55,882 bases of DNA from Acidimicrobiia bacterium (GTDB lineage: Bacteria; Acidobacteriota; Vicinamibacteria; Vicinamibacterales; SCN-69-37): assembly GCA_016871335.1 (NCBI GenBank), contig VFZF01000016.1, forward strand, positions 1 to 55,882, in the 5' to 3' direction. The position numbers were made by a program, and so were the translations under genes. The notes beneath the pieces are model-generated. The model saw only the letters and a list, made by a program, of their open reading frames with translations, was not told the DNA's origin and ran no database searches. Every line of letters begins with the position of its first letter. Within the stretch, counting starts at the first letter, position 1. Shown piece after piece: positions 24,960 through 34,248 of the stretch.

Positions 24960-25445
24960 CTAGATTTTGCCTCTGAGCCGTGCCCGCCCCGCCGACCGTG
25001 CTGCCGCACTGTGGGCCCGCCTGCCGTCAATGGACCAGTCGCCGGCGCCGGTCAGCGCCAGACAGACCAGCGCTCCGATGACCACCACGCTGAACTCCAT
25101 GCCCTGGCCACGGTCGGGAGCGGCCACCCAGTTCAGGAAGAATCCCCACTGCCACTGCGTCTTCCACACGGCAATCAGAGTCATCAGGGCAAGGATGGGA
25201 GCGGCGATTCGGGTGAACCGCCCGATTGCCAGCAGAACCCCGCCGACCAAGGCCAGACCGCCGGCGAGAACGGCCAATGGGAAGTTAGGCTCAAGGCCCA
25301 TTGTGGCGAAGATTTGGGCGGTCGCCTCCGGACCGCCAACACCAATGGCCGGACCTGCAAACAGGCCAAACAGTCGATGTGCGCCGTGGGCGATGAACAC
25401 GACGGCAAGAACCAGCCGAAGCGCCATCAGGCTAAGTCCGTTCAC
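24960..25445 (-). CDS. DoxX family membrane protein
   Basis: 161 residues with four predicted transmembrane helices: SLMALRLVLAVVFIAHGAHR, LAVLAGGLALVGGVLLAIG, PILALMTLIAVW and FSVVVIGALVCLALTGAGDW. The arrangement and the H-G-x-x-x-L-F segment fit DoxX/DUF4267-type quinone-linked proteins. First gene of the likely DoxX-SDR-TauE operon. Confidence 0.88.
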   Translation of the reverse strand: MNGLSLMALRLVLAVVFIAHGAHRLFGLFAGPAIGVGGPEATAQIFATMGLEPNFPLAVLAGGLALVGGVLLAIGRFTRIAAPILALMTLIAVWKTQWQWGFFLNWVAAPDRGQGMEFSVVVIGALVCLALTGAGDWSIDGRRAHSAAARSAGRARLRGKI

Positions 25446-25525
25446 GCTGTCCCCTTTTGTCGGGCTATTGTGCCACCTTCCGGGCTATGATTCGCGTGTT
25501 TTGGGGCGAAAGATTGGGCCTCCCT

Positions 25526-26821
25526 ATGTTGAGCCGACGTCAATTCCTGCACCGATCGACCCAGGCCACCGGTCTGGCCCTCGCCAGCTACAACCTCACC
25601 GCCCTGCCGCGGGTGCTTGAAGCCAGCGCGGCACAGGTCGGCCGTTCACCACAGGATGTCGCCCGCGACGAGGATCTCTGGCGCGAGATTCAGGCCGGCT
25701 TCACACTCGACCGCACGATCATCAATCTGAACAACGGCGGCGTGTGCCCCAGCCCGCGCGTCGTGCACGAGGCATTCAAGCGGTATCTCGACATCTCGAA
25801 TCAGTCGCCCGTGTACCACATGTGGCAGGTGCTCGAGCCGAACATCGAGAGCGTCCGCCGGGAACTCGCGCGCGACATCGGCGCCGATCCGGCGACGATC
25901 GCGATCACGCGCAACGCGAGCGAATCGCTGCAAACCGCACAGCTGGGCATCGACCTCAAACCCGGCGACGAAGTGCTGACCACCAACCAGGACTACGGCC
26001 GGATGTTGCAAACCTGGGAGCAGCGCGTCAACCGCGAAGGCATCAAGCTCACAAAGATTCCGTTCCCCGTGCCGCCGTCACAGGCCGATCTCGTACAGCG
26101 CTTCGAACGTGCGATCACACCGGCAACAAAGGTGATCCACTTCTGCCACATCACCAATCTCACAGGGCACATCTTTCCGGCGCGCGAGATCTGCGACCTG
26201 GCGCGCAAACGCGGCATCCTGACGATTGTGGACGGCGCACACGCCTACGCGCACTTTCCGTTCAACATCACCGACTTCGATTGCGACTACTACGGCTCGA
26301 GCCTGCACAAGTGGCTGCTCGCACCGATCGGCACAGGACTCCTCTACGTGCGCCCCGATCGCATCGAGAAGACCTGGGCGTTGCAACCGCCACCGGTCGG
26401 CATGAACAACAACATCCGCAAGTTCGAGGAGATCGGCACACACCCGGCCGCCAATCACAACGCGATCGCCGAAGCGCTCGTGTTCCATCGCGGCATCGGC
26501 ATCGAACGCAAAGCGGCGCGACTGCGCTACCTCAAGGCACGCTGGGCCGAACGCCTCAAGACCAACTCGCGCATCCAGCTGCACACCAGCCTCGACCCGG
26601 CGCTCTCATGCGCGATCGGCACCGTCGGCATCGCCGGCATGAAACCCGGCGACATCGCCTCCAAACTCTGGGCCGACCACCGCATCATCGTCACGCCCAT
26701 CGTCGTCGGACCCGCCGACAACCCCGAGTACGCTGGCGTGCGCGTGACCCCGAACGTCTACACCACACTCGACGAGGTCGATACGTTCATTGGGGCAATG
26801 GAGAAACTCGCGAAAGCGTAG
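25526..26821 (+). CDS. TAT-exported class V aminotransferase-fold enzyme
   Basis: 431 residues. An N-terminal twin-arginine motif (LSRRQFLHRSTQATGLALAS) suggests periplasmic export, unusual for a PLP enzyme but known in this group of isopenicillin-N-epimerase-like proteins. PLP site: ITRNASESLQTAQLGID, FCHITNLTGHIFPAREI, VDGAHAYAHFPFN and the Schiff-base Lys in GSSLHKWLLAPIGTG. The C-terminal small domain ends VRVTPNVYTTLDEVDTFI. ATG 25526 was chosen because it precedes the RR motif directly. Confidence 0.88.
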   Translation: MLSRRQFLHRSTQATGLALASYNLTALPRVLEASAAQVGRSPQDVARDEDLWREIQAGFTLDRTIINLNNGGVCPSPRVVHEAFKRYLDISNQSPVYHMWQVLEPNIESVRRELARDIGADPATIAITRNASESLQTAQLGIDLKPGDEVLTTNQDYGRMLQTWEQRVNREGIKLTKIPFPVPPSQADLVQRFERAITPATKVIHFCHITNLTGHIFPAREICDLARKRGILTIVDGAHAYAHFPFNITDFDCDYYGSSLHKWLLAPIGTGLLYVRPDRIEKTWALQPPPVGMNNNIRKFEEIGTHPAANHNAIAEALVFHRGIGIERKAARLRYLKARWAERLKTNSRIQLHTSLDPALSCAIGTVGIAGMKPGDIASKLWADHRIIVTPIVVGPADNPEYAGVRVTPNVYTTLDEVDTFIGAMEKLAKA

Positions 26822-26827
26822 GTCTTG

Positions 26828-26894
26828 CAGGGAGACGCGGAGACGCGGAGGTAAAGATTCAAAGAGACTCCGTGCCTCAGCGCCTCCCTGTGAG
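26828..26894. repeat. GGAGACGCGG inverted tract
   Basis: CAGGGAGACGCGGAGACGCG tract at 26828-26851 and an inverted related tract at 26865-26894 (CTCCGTGCCTCAGCGCCTCC and on). They form a possible stem between the convergent aminotransferase and beta-barrel genes. Same family as 47351-47376. Confidence 0.65.
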
Positions 26895-26902
26895 CGGCTC
26901 TT

Positions 26903-27511
26903 TCAGAAATAAAACGCCACGCCGCTGGTCCACATCGATCCCTGGTGGGAGAAGTTGACGCGGCCGACGTAGGGGATATTGGTGCCCGTCTCGGGATCTT
27001 CAGACTTGGTGAACTTTACGAACTGGTACCGGTAGTCCACAAACACCGCCGCGCGGCTGCTCAGCTTGAGCTCGGCCCCGAACCCGGCGTGCCAGCCGAT
27101 CTTGCGCGACAGCTCACTGTCGATGACCTCTTGCGGTCCACCGTCAACGGACGGACCCAGGGTGTCGACTTTTTGTGAGTAGAGGCCGACGCCCCCGAGA
27201 GCGTAAGGCGCAATCGCCGCGCGAATCGGCATGAGGAGGATCGACGCCTGCATCGGCGTTTCGCGCACCCGCTCGGTGCGGTCATCATTGCGGGTCACGC
27301 GATAGTCCATCGACAACTCAAGGGACGTCAGCCGGGATGAACGCATGCGCACAGTCCCGCCAATCAATCGCGTTGACGGCGTGTCCGTGGACAAGTCACC
27401 CCGGACAAGGCTCAGCCTCGGACCAATGCCGACGCTGGGCTGTGCAACCGCTGCGGCCGGCACGAGCAGACACAGAGCCAGCGTCAGGACAAGATTTCGA
27501 TAACGGATCAT
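26903..27511 (-). CDS. Outer-membrane beta-barrel protein
   Basis: About 202 residues. Signal peptide 1-24 (MIRYRNLVLTLALCLLVPAAAVA-Q), then alternating amphipathic strands (VGIGPRLSLVRGDL, SLELSMDYRVTR, IAPYALGGVGLYSQK, AAVFVDYRYQFVKF) and a C-terminal aromatic residue (SGVAFYF), the signature for BAM-mediated insertion. Probably an 8-stranded OmpA/OmpX-like barrel. The frame stays open far upstream but only ATG 27511 gives a signal peptide. Confidence 0.85.
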   Translation of the reverse strand: MIRYRNLVLTLALCLLVPAAAVAQPSVGIGPRLSLVRGDLSTDTPSTRLIGGTVRMRSSRLTSLELSMDYRVTRNDDRTERVRETPMQASILLMPIRAAIAPYALGGVGLYSQKVDTLGPSVDGGPQEVIDSELSRKIGWHAGFGAELKLSSRAAVFVDYRYQFVKFTKSEDPETGTNIPYVGRVNFSHQGSMWTSGVAFYF

Positions 27512-27592
27512 GGAGATCTTGTCGGCTTGGCCAGACCCGGCCTGTAGACCCAATGTGCCCATCGCGGTCGGTGTTCGGGTAGGATCACCCCC

Positions 27593-28798
27593 ATGCTGAT
27601 GCAGGCGCCGGTGCGGGTTGCCGCACGTATTCACGGCTTCACATACGCCATTCGAAACGTCGTCGCCGAAGCCCGGAAAGTTGAGGCTGCGGGCACCACT
27701 GTCCGGTATCTGAACATCGGGGATCCGATTCCTTTTGGTTTTCACACGCCGCCCCACTTGATTGAGGCCGTTGAACGCGCGATGCGCGACGGACACAACG
27801 GCTACACGCCGTCGGTCGGCGTCACACCTGCGCGCGAAGCCGTGGCGGCCGAATACGAACACCGCGGGATGCCGGTCGGGGTCGATCGCGTGATCCTCAC
27901 GGCCGGCACCTCGGAAGGGATCGAACTCGCACTCGGGGCGCTGGCGGACGCGGGCGACGAAGTGCTCGTGCCCACGCCGACCTATCCGCTCTACACCGCG
28001 GTGCTCGCCAAACTCGGAGCGAAGGCCGTGTTTTATCGCACGGACCACGAGAAGCACTGGCAGCCGGACATCGATGACATCGCGGCCAAAATCACGCCGC
28101 TGACCAGAGCCATCGTCATCATCGACCCCAACAATCCGACCGGCGCGATCTATCCCGACGCCACGCGGCGGGCGCTGATCAATCTGGCAGAACGCTCGGG
28201 CGTCCCGATTCTTGCGGACGAAGTCTACGGCGACCTCGCGTTTGAAGGTCCGTCGCCTCTGCTCGGCAGTCTTGCGCCTGACGCACCCATTCTTTCCTTC
28301 TCATCCCTCTCAAAGGCCTATGTCGCCCCGGGCTGGCGCGCCGGCTGGCTCACCGTCGGACGATCGCCGATGCTCGACGACGTGCTAGCGGCGATCAAGA
28401 AACTGGCCGACGGCCGGCTGTGCAGCACCGGACCGATGCAGTACGCAATTCACGCCGCGCTCACCGGTGATCGCTCTCACCAGCAGACGTTTGTGCGCGA
28501 ACTCGCCCTGCGCTCACGGCTGACGGTTGATCGCCTGAACCAGATACCCGGCATCTCATGCGTAGCCCCGCGCGCCGCGTTTTACGCGATGCCCAAGGTG
28601 GAACTGCCGGCGGGCAAGACTGACGAGGACTACGTCCTCGCCCTGCTGCGCGCAACCGGCATCCTCTGCGTCTACGGTTCAGGTTTTGGTCTGCCGACTG
28701 AGCAGGGCTTCTTCCGTGTCGTGTTCCTGGCTCAGCCAGACGTGCTCAGCACGATCTACGACGACATCGCCACCTTCACCGCCGGGTATCTCGTGTGA
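27593..28798 (+). CDS. Class I aminotransferase, alanine aminotransferase type
   Basis: 401 residues. RYLNIGDPIPFGF, TAGTSEGIELALGALAD, DPNNPTGAIYP, LADEVYGDLAFEG and the Lys in SSLSKAYVAPGWRAGWL identify the AlaA-like branch (pyruvate/alanine and related). ATG 27593 or 27599 are both possible. Its last 4 bases overlap the glycosyltransferase start (GTGA), starting a three-gene operon. Confidence 0.9.
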   Translation: MLMQAPVRVAARIHGFTYAIRNVVAEARKVEAAGTTVRYLNIGDPIPFGFHTPPHLIEAVERAMRDGHNGYTPSVGVTPAREAVAAEYEHRGMPVGVDRVILTAGTSEGIELALGALADAGDEVLVPTPTYPLYTAVLAKLGAKAVFYRTDHEKHWQPDIDDIAAKITPLTRAIVIIDPNNPTGAIYPDATRRALINLAERSGVPILADEVYGDLAFEGPSPLLGSLAPDAPILSFSSLSKAYVAPGWRAGWLTVGRSPMLDDVLAAIKKLADGRLCSTGPMQYAIHAALTGDRSHQQTFVRELALRSRLTVDRLNQIPGISCVAPRAAFYAMPKVELPAGKTDEDYVLALLRATGILCVYGSGFGLPTEQGFFRVVFLAQPDVLSTIYDDIATFTAGYLV

Positions 28799-29502
28799 AA
28801 CTCTCGATCATCATGCCCGCCTACAACGAGAGGCGGACCATCGAGGAGATCGTCAAGCGAGTGCTGGCAGTCGATCTGCCAGGCATCACCAAGGAGATCG
28901 TCATCGTCGATGATGCCTCGTCGGATGGCACGGCGGACATTCTGAAGACGATGGATGGCCGGGATGGCATCCGGGTGTTTACACAGGCACCCAACCAGGG
29001 CAAGGGCGCGGCGGTGGCGCGTGGTTTCCGTAAGGCAACCGGGGACATCCTGCTGATTCAGGACGCGGATCTGGAGTACGACCCAGCCGAGTATCCAAAC
29101 CTGCTGGGGCCGATCCTCCGGGGGGACGCCGACGTGGTCTACGGATCCCGCTTCCTTGGATCCCCGCACGGCCAGCGCGTGTTGTACTTCTGGCACTCGG
29201 TGGGCAACAGACTACTGACGCTGTTGTCAAACGCGATCACGGACCTGAACCTCACCGACATGGAGACCTGCTACAAGGCATTCACGCGGCAGGTCGCGTC
29301 ACGGCTGGACCTGCGGTCCAGACGTTTCGGGATCGAACCCGAGATGACGTGCAAGGTCGCGAGGCTGCGTGCGCGCATCTACGAAATTCCGATTTCGTAC
29401 CACGGGCGGACGTACGCCGAAGGCAAGAAGATCGGATTCATGGACGCCGTTCAGGCTGCGTGGACCATCCTGCGGTACGCGCGCTGGTCTCCGCGCGAAT
29501 GA
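28795..29502 (+). CDS. Family 2 glycosyltransferase, DPM1-like
   Basis: 235 residues, GT-A fold. LSIIMPAYNERRTIEEIV at the N-terminus, the nucleotide-binding IVIVDDASSDGT, the metal motif IQDADLEYDPAEY (DxD) and GSRFLG are those of polyprenyl-phosphate mannose/glucose synthases; no C-terminal membrane anchor is present. GTG start overlaps the upstream gene; its stop overlaps the next gene by 4 bases, so the operon is tightly coupled. Confidence 0.92.
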   Translation: MKLSIIMPAYNERRTIEEIVKRVLAVDLPGITKEIVIVDDASSDGTADILKTMDGRDGIRVFTQAPNQGKGAAVARGFRKATGDILLIQDADLEYDPAEYPNLLGPILRGDADVVYGSRFLGSPHGQRVLYFWHSVGNRLLTLLSNAITDLNLTDMETCYKAFTRQVASRLDLRSRRFGIEPEMTCKVARLRARIYEIPISYHGRTYAEGKKIGFMDAVQAAWTILRYARWSPRE

Positions 29503-31235
29503 CACGGCGGGCCAGCTACCTGGCGGCCGGTGCCTACCTGCTGGTCGCTCTTGTCTTCACGTGGCCACTCGCCACGGTCATCGGATCCGAAATCGCCTGG
29601 GACATGGGCGATTCACTTTTCAACAGTTGGGTGCTGTTGTGGACCGGCGGCCAGGTGCTGGCCTTTCTGTCCGGCGATTTTTCCGCGCTGAACCGGTTCT
29701 GGCACGGCAACATCTTTTATCCGGAGCGTCTCACCGTCGCGTTTTCCGAACACCTGGTGCCGCAGATGGTACAGGCGCTGCCGATCCTTGCCGCCACAGA
29801 CAACGTGGTGCTCGCATACAACCTGTTGTTCCTCTCGACGTTTGTGTTGTCCGGGCTCGGGATGTTTCTGCTGGTCCGCGAATTGACCGGCAGCCCGGTT
29901 GCAGGATTCGTCGCCGGATTGGCATTCGCGTTTGCGCCGTATCGTGTCGCGCGGTTTCCCCACCTGCAGGTGCTCTCCGCACAGTGGATGCCGTTTGTGA
30001 TCTACGGCTTTCGCCGGCACTTCGACACGCGAGAGCGGCGTCCGTTGATCGGCGGCACTGTGGCGCTGGTCGTGCAGAACCTCTCGTGCGGCTACTACCT
30101 GCTGTTTTTTGCGCCGTTTGTGGGCCTGTACGTTGTCTACGAAATGGTCTCGCGCGGGCTTGTGCGTGAGTGGCGGTTGTGGCGCACGTGGGTGGTCGCC
30201 GGCGTCGTTGCACTCGCATTCACGTTTCCTTTCCTGCGGCCGTACTTCGAGGTTCGCACCCACATTGGCGTCGGCGTGAGAACCGAGGCGGAGATTGCGC
30301 TCTTCTCCGCAGATACCCATGCCTTCGTGACACCCGCGGAAACCCTGTGGTTCTGGGGGCAACGTCTGCCGGCCTTTAACAAGCCGGAGGGCGAAGGATT
30401 CCCGGGCGTGACGATTCTGCTACTCGCGCTCCTCGGAGTATTCGCGGGCATCGTCAACGAGCGCCGCTCTTCGCCGCGTTCACCGCTGGGGCCACGGCCG
30501 CTTGTGGGCTACTTCGCGGTGAGTGCCCTGGTGGCAGCGGTGCTCGCACTGGGTCCGCAGATCACCTCGGGAGGCACGGTCATCGGACCAGGCCCGTACG
30601 CCTGGCTGGTGGCCTGGGTCCCGGGATTTGACGGCGTCCGTGTGCCGGCGCGATACCTGATGCTCGTCGCGCTGTTCCTCGCCGGACTCGTTGGGTATGG
30701 CGCGGCGGCCCTGTGGCGGTGGCGACCGAAGATGGCGCCCGGTGTGATCGTGATCGCCGGCCTGCTCATCCTCGGCGAATCGTGGCCAGGCGCATTCAAG
30801 ACCAACACGCGGTTATGGGCCGAGGGCGTTGAACTGCCGCCACGAGTGCTGCACACGGGGGACGACATTCCCCCGATCTACAAATACCTGCGCGACGAGC
30901 CTGGACCGGTGGTCCTCATCGAATTCCCCTTCGGCGCGGTGCCTTGGGACTTGCACGCGCAGTTTTACGCGGGGTATCACCGCCGGTCGCTTGTGAACGG
31001 TTTCTCTGGATTTTTTCCTGATCGTCAACGGACGCAGGCCGGGGTCTTCATGATGGTGAGACACGACCCGGAGGCCGCCTGGCGCGGACTGGTCGCCAGT
31101 CGCGCGACCCACGCACTGGTGCACGAGCACGCGTTTGTGTCCACGCGCCGGGAGCTCTACACCGTGTGGCTTGAACAACACGGTGCCGTCAGGATCAGGT
31201 CGGACGGCGACAGCCATCTCTACCGAATCCGGTAA
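29499..31235 (+). CDS. Polytopic membrane protein, GT-C/YfhO-like
   Basis: 578 residues. About ten to eleven transmembrane segments (from YLAAGAYLLVALVFTWPLAT to VIVIAGLLILGESW), a large first periplasmic loop and a soluble C-terminal domain of about 130 residues. The membrane layout and the position directly after a polyprenyl-sugar synthase suggest a sugar transferase using the lipid-linked sugar made by its partner. No catalytic motif proven. Confidence 0.7.
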   Translation: MTRRASYLAAGAYLLVALVFTWPLATVIGSEIAWDMGDSLFNSWVLLWTGGQVLAFLSGDFSALNRFWHGNIFYPERLTVAFSEHLVPQMVQALPILAATDNVVLAYNLLFLSTFVLSGLGMFLLVRELTGSPVAGFVAGLAFAFAPYRVARFPHLQVLSAQWMPFVIYGFRRHFDTRERRPLIGGTVALVVQNLSCGYYLLFFAPFVGLYVVYEMVSRGLVREWRLWRTWVVAGVVALAFTFPFLRPYFEVRTHIGVGVRTEAEIALFSADTHAFVTPAETLWFWGQRLPAFNKPEGEGFPGVTILLLALLGVFAGIVNERRSSPRSPLGPRPLVGYFAVSALVAAVLALGPQITSGGTVIGPGPYAWLVAWVPGFDGVRVPARYLMLVALFLAGLVGYGAAALWRWRPKMAPGVIVIAGLLILGESWPGAFKTNTRLWAEGVELPPRVLHTGDDIPPIYKYLRDEPGPVVLIEFPFGAVPWDLHAQFYAGYHRRSLVNGFSGFFPDRQRTQAGVFMMVRHDPEAAWRGLVASRATHALVHEHAFVSTRRELYTVWLEQHGAVRIRSDGDSHLYRIR

Positions 31236-31321
31236 GCGTGCTGGCGGCAGACTGGCAGCAGGCTCAGGGCCATTGAACGTTTCCGGGACGACACCCGTTT
31301 CTTCAAAGGCGGGACTGATCT

Positions 31322-31561
31322 GATGACAGCGAACGACAGGCCGGTTTCTTGGCCGCTGGATTCTCGGATTCCGGCTGCCTCAGGCCCGGCGACACGTTCG
31401 ACTTCCCCCTGACCGTCACGGTCCAGTGTGCCAACGGCCGGTCGGAGACGGTGCAGCTGGCGGTCACGTCGGCGACCCATGAGCTCCGGATTCCTGCCAG
31501 AGGCCCGGTCAGACAGGTGGACACGCGGGACGACCTGAGCCTGGTGACCGTCCGTCGCTGA
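31322..31561 (+). pseudogene. Probable 3' gene remnant
   Basis: An open stretch ending in TGA reads GDTFDFPLTVTVQC, then TVQLAVTSATHELRIP and VRQVDTRDDLSLVTVRR, like the terminal beta-sandwich of an exported peptidase of the M1 type (weak resemblance, inferred). A stop lies in frame just upstream (31316) and there is no good start, so I read it as a decayed 3' end. The rest of the spacer from 31236 to 31578 shows no other gene; the next gene starts 17 bases after this remnant. Confidence 0.3.
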
Positions 31562-31578
31562 GATAGAATCCAAGGGCT

Positions 31579-33348
31579 ATGGAAACGGTCACGCTGACGA
31601 TCGACGGCCAGTCGGTCACGGTTCCCAAGGGTAAGTCGGTCCTCGAAGCGATTCATGCCAGTGGCGGCCACGTGCCGTACTACTGCTATCACCCCGGGCT
31701 CCAGGTCGATGGATCCTGCCGGGTGTGCATCGTCAAAATCGAGAAGATGCCGAAATTGCAGACGTCGTGTTCGACGGCCTGCGCTGACGGCATGGTCGTG
31801 ACGACCAATTCACCCGAGGTGGAAGCCGCGCGCGCCAGCGTGTTCGAGTTCCTGCTGGTGAATCACCCGCTGGATTGCCCGGTGTGTGACAAGGGCGGCG
31901 AATGCCCGCTGCAGGACTACGCCTACTCGTACGGTCCCGAGCGCAGCCGCATGGAATTCCCGCGGCGTGTGTTCGACGGCGAAGGCGTCAAGGCCGACGT
32001 CGACTTCGGCCCGACGCTCATGCTCAACCGCAACCGCTGCATCATGTGCACGCGCTGCGAGCGGTTCATGAAGGAAGTGGACGGCGACGCGCAGATTGGC
32101 GTGTTCCAGCGCGGCGTGCACAGTGAAATTGCCACGTTCGAGGAGAAGGGCGTCGTCTCGTTGCTCTCGGGCAACCTGATGGATGTGTGCCCGGTCGGCG
32201 CCATCACGACGCGTGACTACCGCTTCAAGTCTCGGCCGTGGGACAACCCGATGGCCGTGGATACGATCTGCACCGGCTGCGAAAAGGGCTGCAACACCAC
32301 GGCATGGATCAAGGCCAAACCCGAATGGGCCAAGGGCGCACGCCTCGTGCGATTGACGCCGCGCTTCAACGAAGACATCAATCAGTACTGGATGTGTGAC
32401 ATCGGCCGCTTCGACTACCACTGGGTCGAAAGTGATCGCCGCCTGCTCCAGCCGCACGTCCGTTCGTCGCGAGGGTCCGATGCGACGCCGTGGGATGAGG
32501 CGCTGGTGGCCGTCAAGGCTGCCGTGGATGCCGCCGGCGCGTCACACGCGCGCGTGCTGGTCTCCGGTCACGCATCGCTCGAGGAGCTCTACGTCCTCAA
32601 GCAGTTCGCCGGCCTTACCGGTGGCGTCACCTTCAGCTGGCGTCATCGCCCGAAGCCGCAGCCGGCGAACACGCAGTTCCCGATTCCTGCGGTGGATGCA
32701 CCCAACCTGCGTGGCGCCAAGGACCTCGGATTCAAACTCGGCGCCACCGACAGCGCGACGGATGTCAGCGGCCTGCGCGCGGCAGTCGACACCGGCGCCG
32801 TGAAGCTCCTGTATGTGATCGACCCAGGCCCGGACGGTTCGGTCGGCGACACCGAGTGGATCCTTGCGGCGAAGCAGTCCGGCAAGATCGCCACGCTGAT
32901 CGTGCAGGGCGTGCTGAAGTCGGCGCTGACAGAGGCCGCCGACATCGTGCTGCCGGGATGTGCATTCGTCGAGAAGGACGTCACGTTCACCAACGCGACC
33001 GGCCATGTGCAGCCGGCGTCACGCGTCATCACGCCTCCGGGGGACGCGGCCGAAGACTGGCAGATTCTCTCGAAGGTGGCCGTGGCCTTCGGTGCCACGG
33101 TGGCCCAGACCACAGCGGCGGCCGTGCGTCAGGCGATTGCCTCGGAATGTGGGTCGACCCCCGGATACAGCGCGCTGGCGGATCTCGCGTTTTCGCGGCC
33201 GGTCTCGGCGCGTCAATACATGCAGGCGTCAAACCCGATGGAGCGCGGCAAGTGGGACACGATGTTCCAGGATCTGCCGCCCATCAAGTTCGGCGACGAC
33301 TTCGGACCACTGCCTCGCGCGGACGTCATCCCGCTGAAACCCGTATAG
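31579..33348 (+). CDS. nuoG: NADH-quinone oxidoreductase subunit G-like protein
   Basis: 589 residues. N-terminal 2Fe-2S ferredoxin domain (YYCYHPGL, then CRVC), the His-Cys cluster motif HPLDCPVCDKGGECPLQD, a 4Fe-4S pair (CIMCTRC; NLMDVCPVGA) and the extra CTGCEKGCNT cluster site. A shortened molybdopterin-oxidoreductase-like domain follows (VIDPGPDGS; IVLPGCAFVEKDVTFTNATG). E. coli NuoG is about 900 residues; short forms occur in several phyla. There are no other nuo genes in the window, so it is detached from the complex I operon. Its 3' end overlaps the convergent lipid kinase by 23 bases. Confidence 0.9.
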   Translation: METVTLTIDGQSVTVPKGKSVLEAIHASGGHVPYYCYHPGLQVDGSCRVCIVKIEKMPKLQTSCSTACADGMVVTTNSPEVEAARASVFEFLLVNHPLDCPVCDKGGECPLQDYAYSYGPERSRMEFPRRVFDGEGVKADVDFGPTLMLNRNRCIMCTRCERFMKEVDGDAQIGVFQRGVHSEIATFEEKGVVSLLSGNLMDVCPVGAITTRDYRFKSRPWDNPMAVDTICTGCEKGCNTTAWIKAKPEWAKGARLVRLTPRFNEDINQYWMCDIGRFDYHWVESDRRLLQPHVRSSRGSDATPWDEALVAVKAAVDAAGASHARVLVSGHASLEELYVLKQFAGLTGGVTFSWRHRPKPQPANTQFPIPAVDAPNLRGAKDLGFKLGATDSATDVSGLRAAVDTGAVKLLYVIDPGPDGSVGDTEWILAAKQSGKIATLIVQGVLKSALTEAADIVLPGCAFVEKDVTFTNATGHVQPASRVITPPGDAAEDWQILSKVAVAFGATVAQTTAAAVRQAIASECGSTPGYSALADLAFSRPVSARQYMQASNPMERGKWDTMFQDLPPIKFGDDFGPLPRADVIPLKPV

Positions 33349-34222
33349 CCAACGCGAGCGGCACCACCCTGACATCCAGGGCGCCGCTCGCCTCAAACAC
33401 TTCGCCATCCACATGGGCGACCATCCGGTCGCCGGTGACGCGCGCCGTCCTGGTCCGGAGGCGCTCCAGCCCCTCGGCCTGTGCACGACGATTCCAGAAC
33501 AGGCGGCGCGCGCGCCAAATCTGCCCCAGCGGCGACCCGCCATCCGCAATCAGCACGTCCAGCAGACCATCACGGATGTCCGCATCAGGCGCGAGCACTG
33601 CCCCGTTGCCGTACTCCGGCGCGTTGGCAAATCCGATCAGAAACTTCCGGCCCGAGCGCCATTCGTCGCCGCACTCCAGCTCGTAGTGGAGAGCCTCATA
33701 CGACCAGACCAGACTGAAACTCTTCGAGACATATCCCAGCGCCCCACGCGTCTTGCGCGTCGCAAAGAGCTGCCCGACCGCCGCGTCGAATCCGATCCCC
33801 GCCACGTTCAGAAAGAGCCGGTCATTCACGTACCCCACGTCCATCCGCGAGGTCGTGCCTCTCATCGCGACCTGCAGGGCGTGCTGCCATGACGTCGGCA
33901 GTTTCAGTCCGAGCGCCAAGCCATCCCCGGACCCGCACGGCACAATGCCCAGCGGCGCATCCGACCCAAGCAGTCCCTGCGCCACCTCGTTCACTGTGCC
34001 ATCACCGCCCATGGCGACGACAACCTGGCAGCCCGATGCGACGCACTCCTGCGCCAGCACGCGCGCGTGTCCCTGGGCCTCGGTCATCCTGATGTCGGCG
34101 GTGACGCCGGCAGCGGTCGTCTGTTGCGCGATAAACGCGCGACGGCGATCCGCCTCTCCGGCGTGACTGCCTCGTCTCCCTGAAATCGGGTTGATGATCA
34201 CGCCAATGCGGGTCGGCTTCAT
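33326..34222 (-). CDS. Diacylglycerol kinase-like lipid kinase (YegS/DagK family)
   Basis: 298 residues. Nucleotide-binding GVIINPISG, the catalytic VVVAMGGDGTVNEVAQGLL, GIVPCGSGDGLALGL and NVAGIGFDAAV identify the DAGK catalytic family; C-terminal beta-sandwich ends with VAHVDGEVFEASG. ATG 34222; the frame remains open upstream but those residues are low-complexity and lie over the divergent gene. It phosphorylates diacylglycerol, sphingoid or related lipids. Confidence 0.9.
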   Translation of the reverse strand: MKPTRIGVIINPISGRRGSHAGEADRRRAFIAQQTTAAGVTADIRMTEAQGHARVLAQECVASGCQVVVAMGGDGTVNEVAQGLLGSDAPLGIVPCGSGDGLALGLKLPTSWQHALQVAMRGTTSRMDVGYVNDRLFLNVAGIGFDAAVGQLFATRKTRGALGYVSKSFSLVWSYEALHYELECGDEWRSGRKFLIGFANAPEYGNGAVLAPDADIRDGLLDVLIADGGSPLGQIWRARRLFWNRRAQAEGLERLRTRTARVTGDRMVAHVDGEVFEASGALDVRVVPLALAIRVSAG

Positions 34223-34248
34223 GGGTGGCGGTGTTATAGTAGCGTCCC

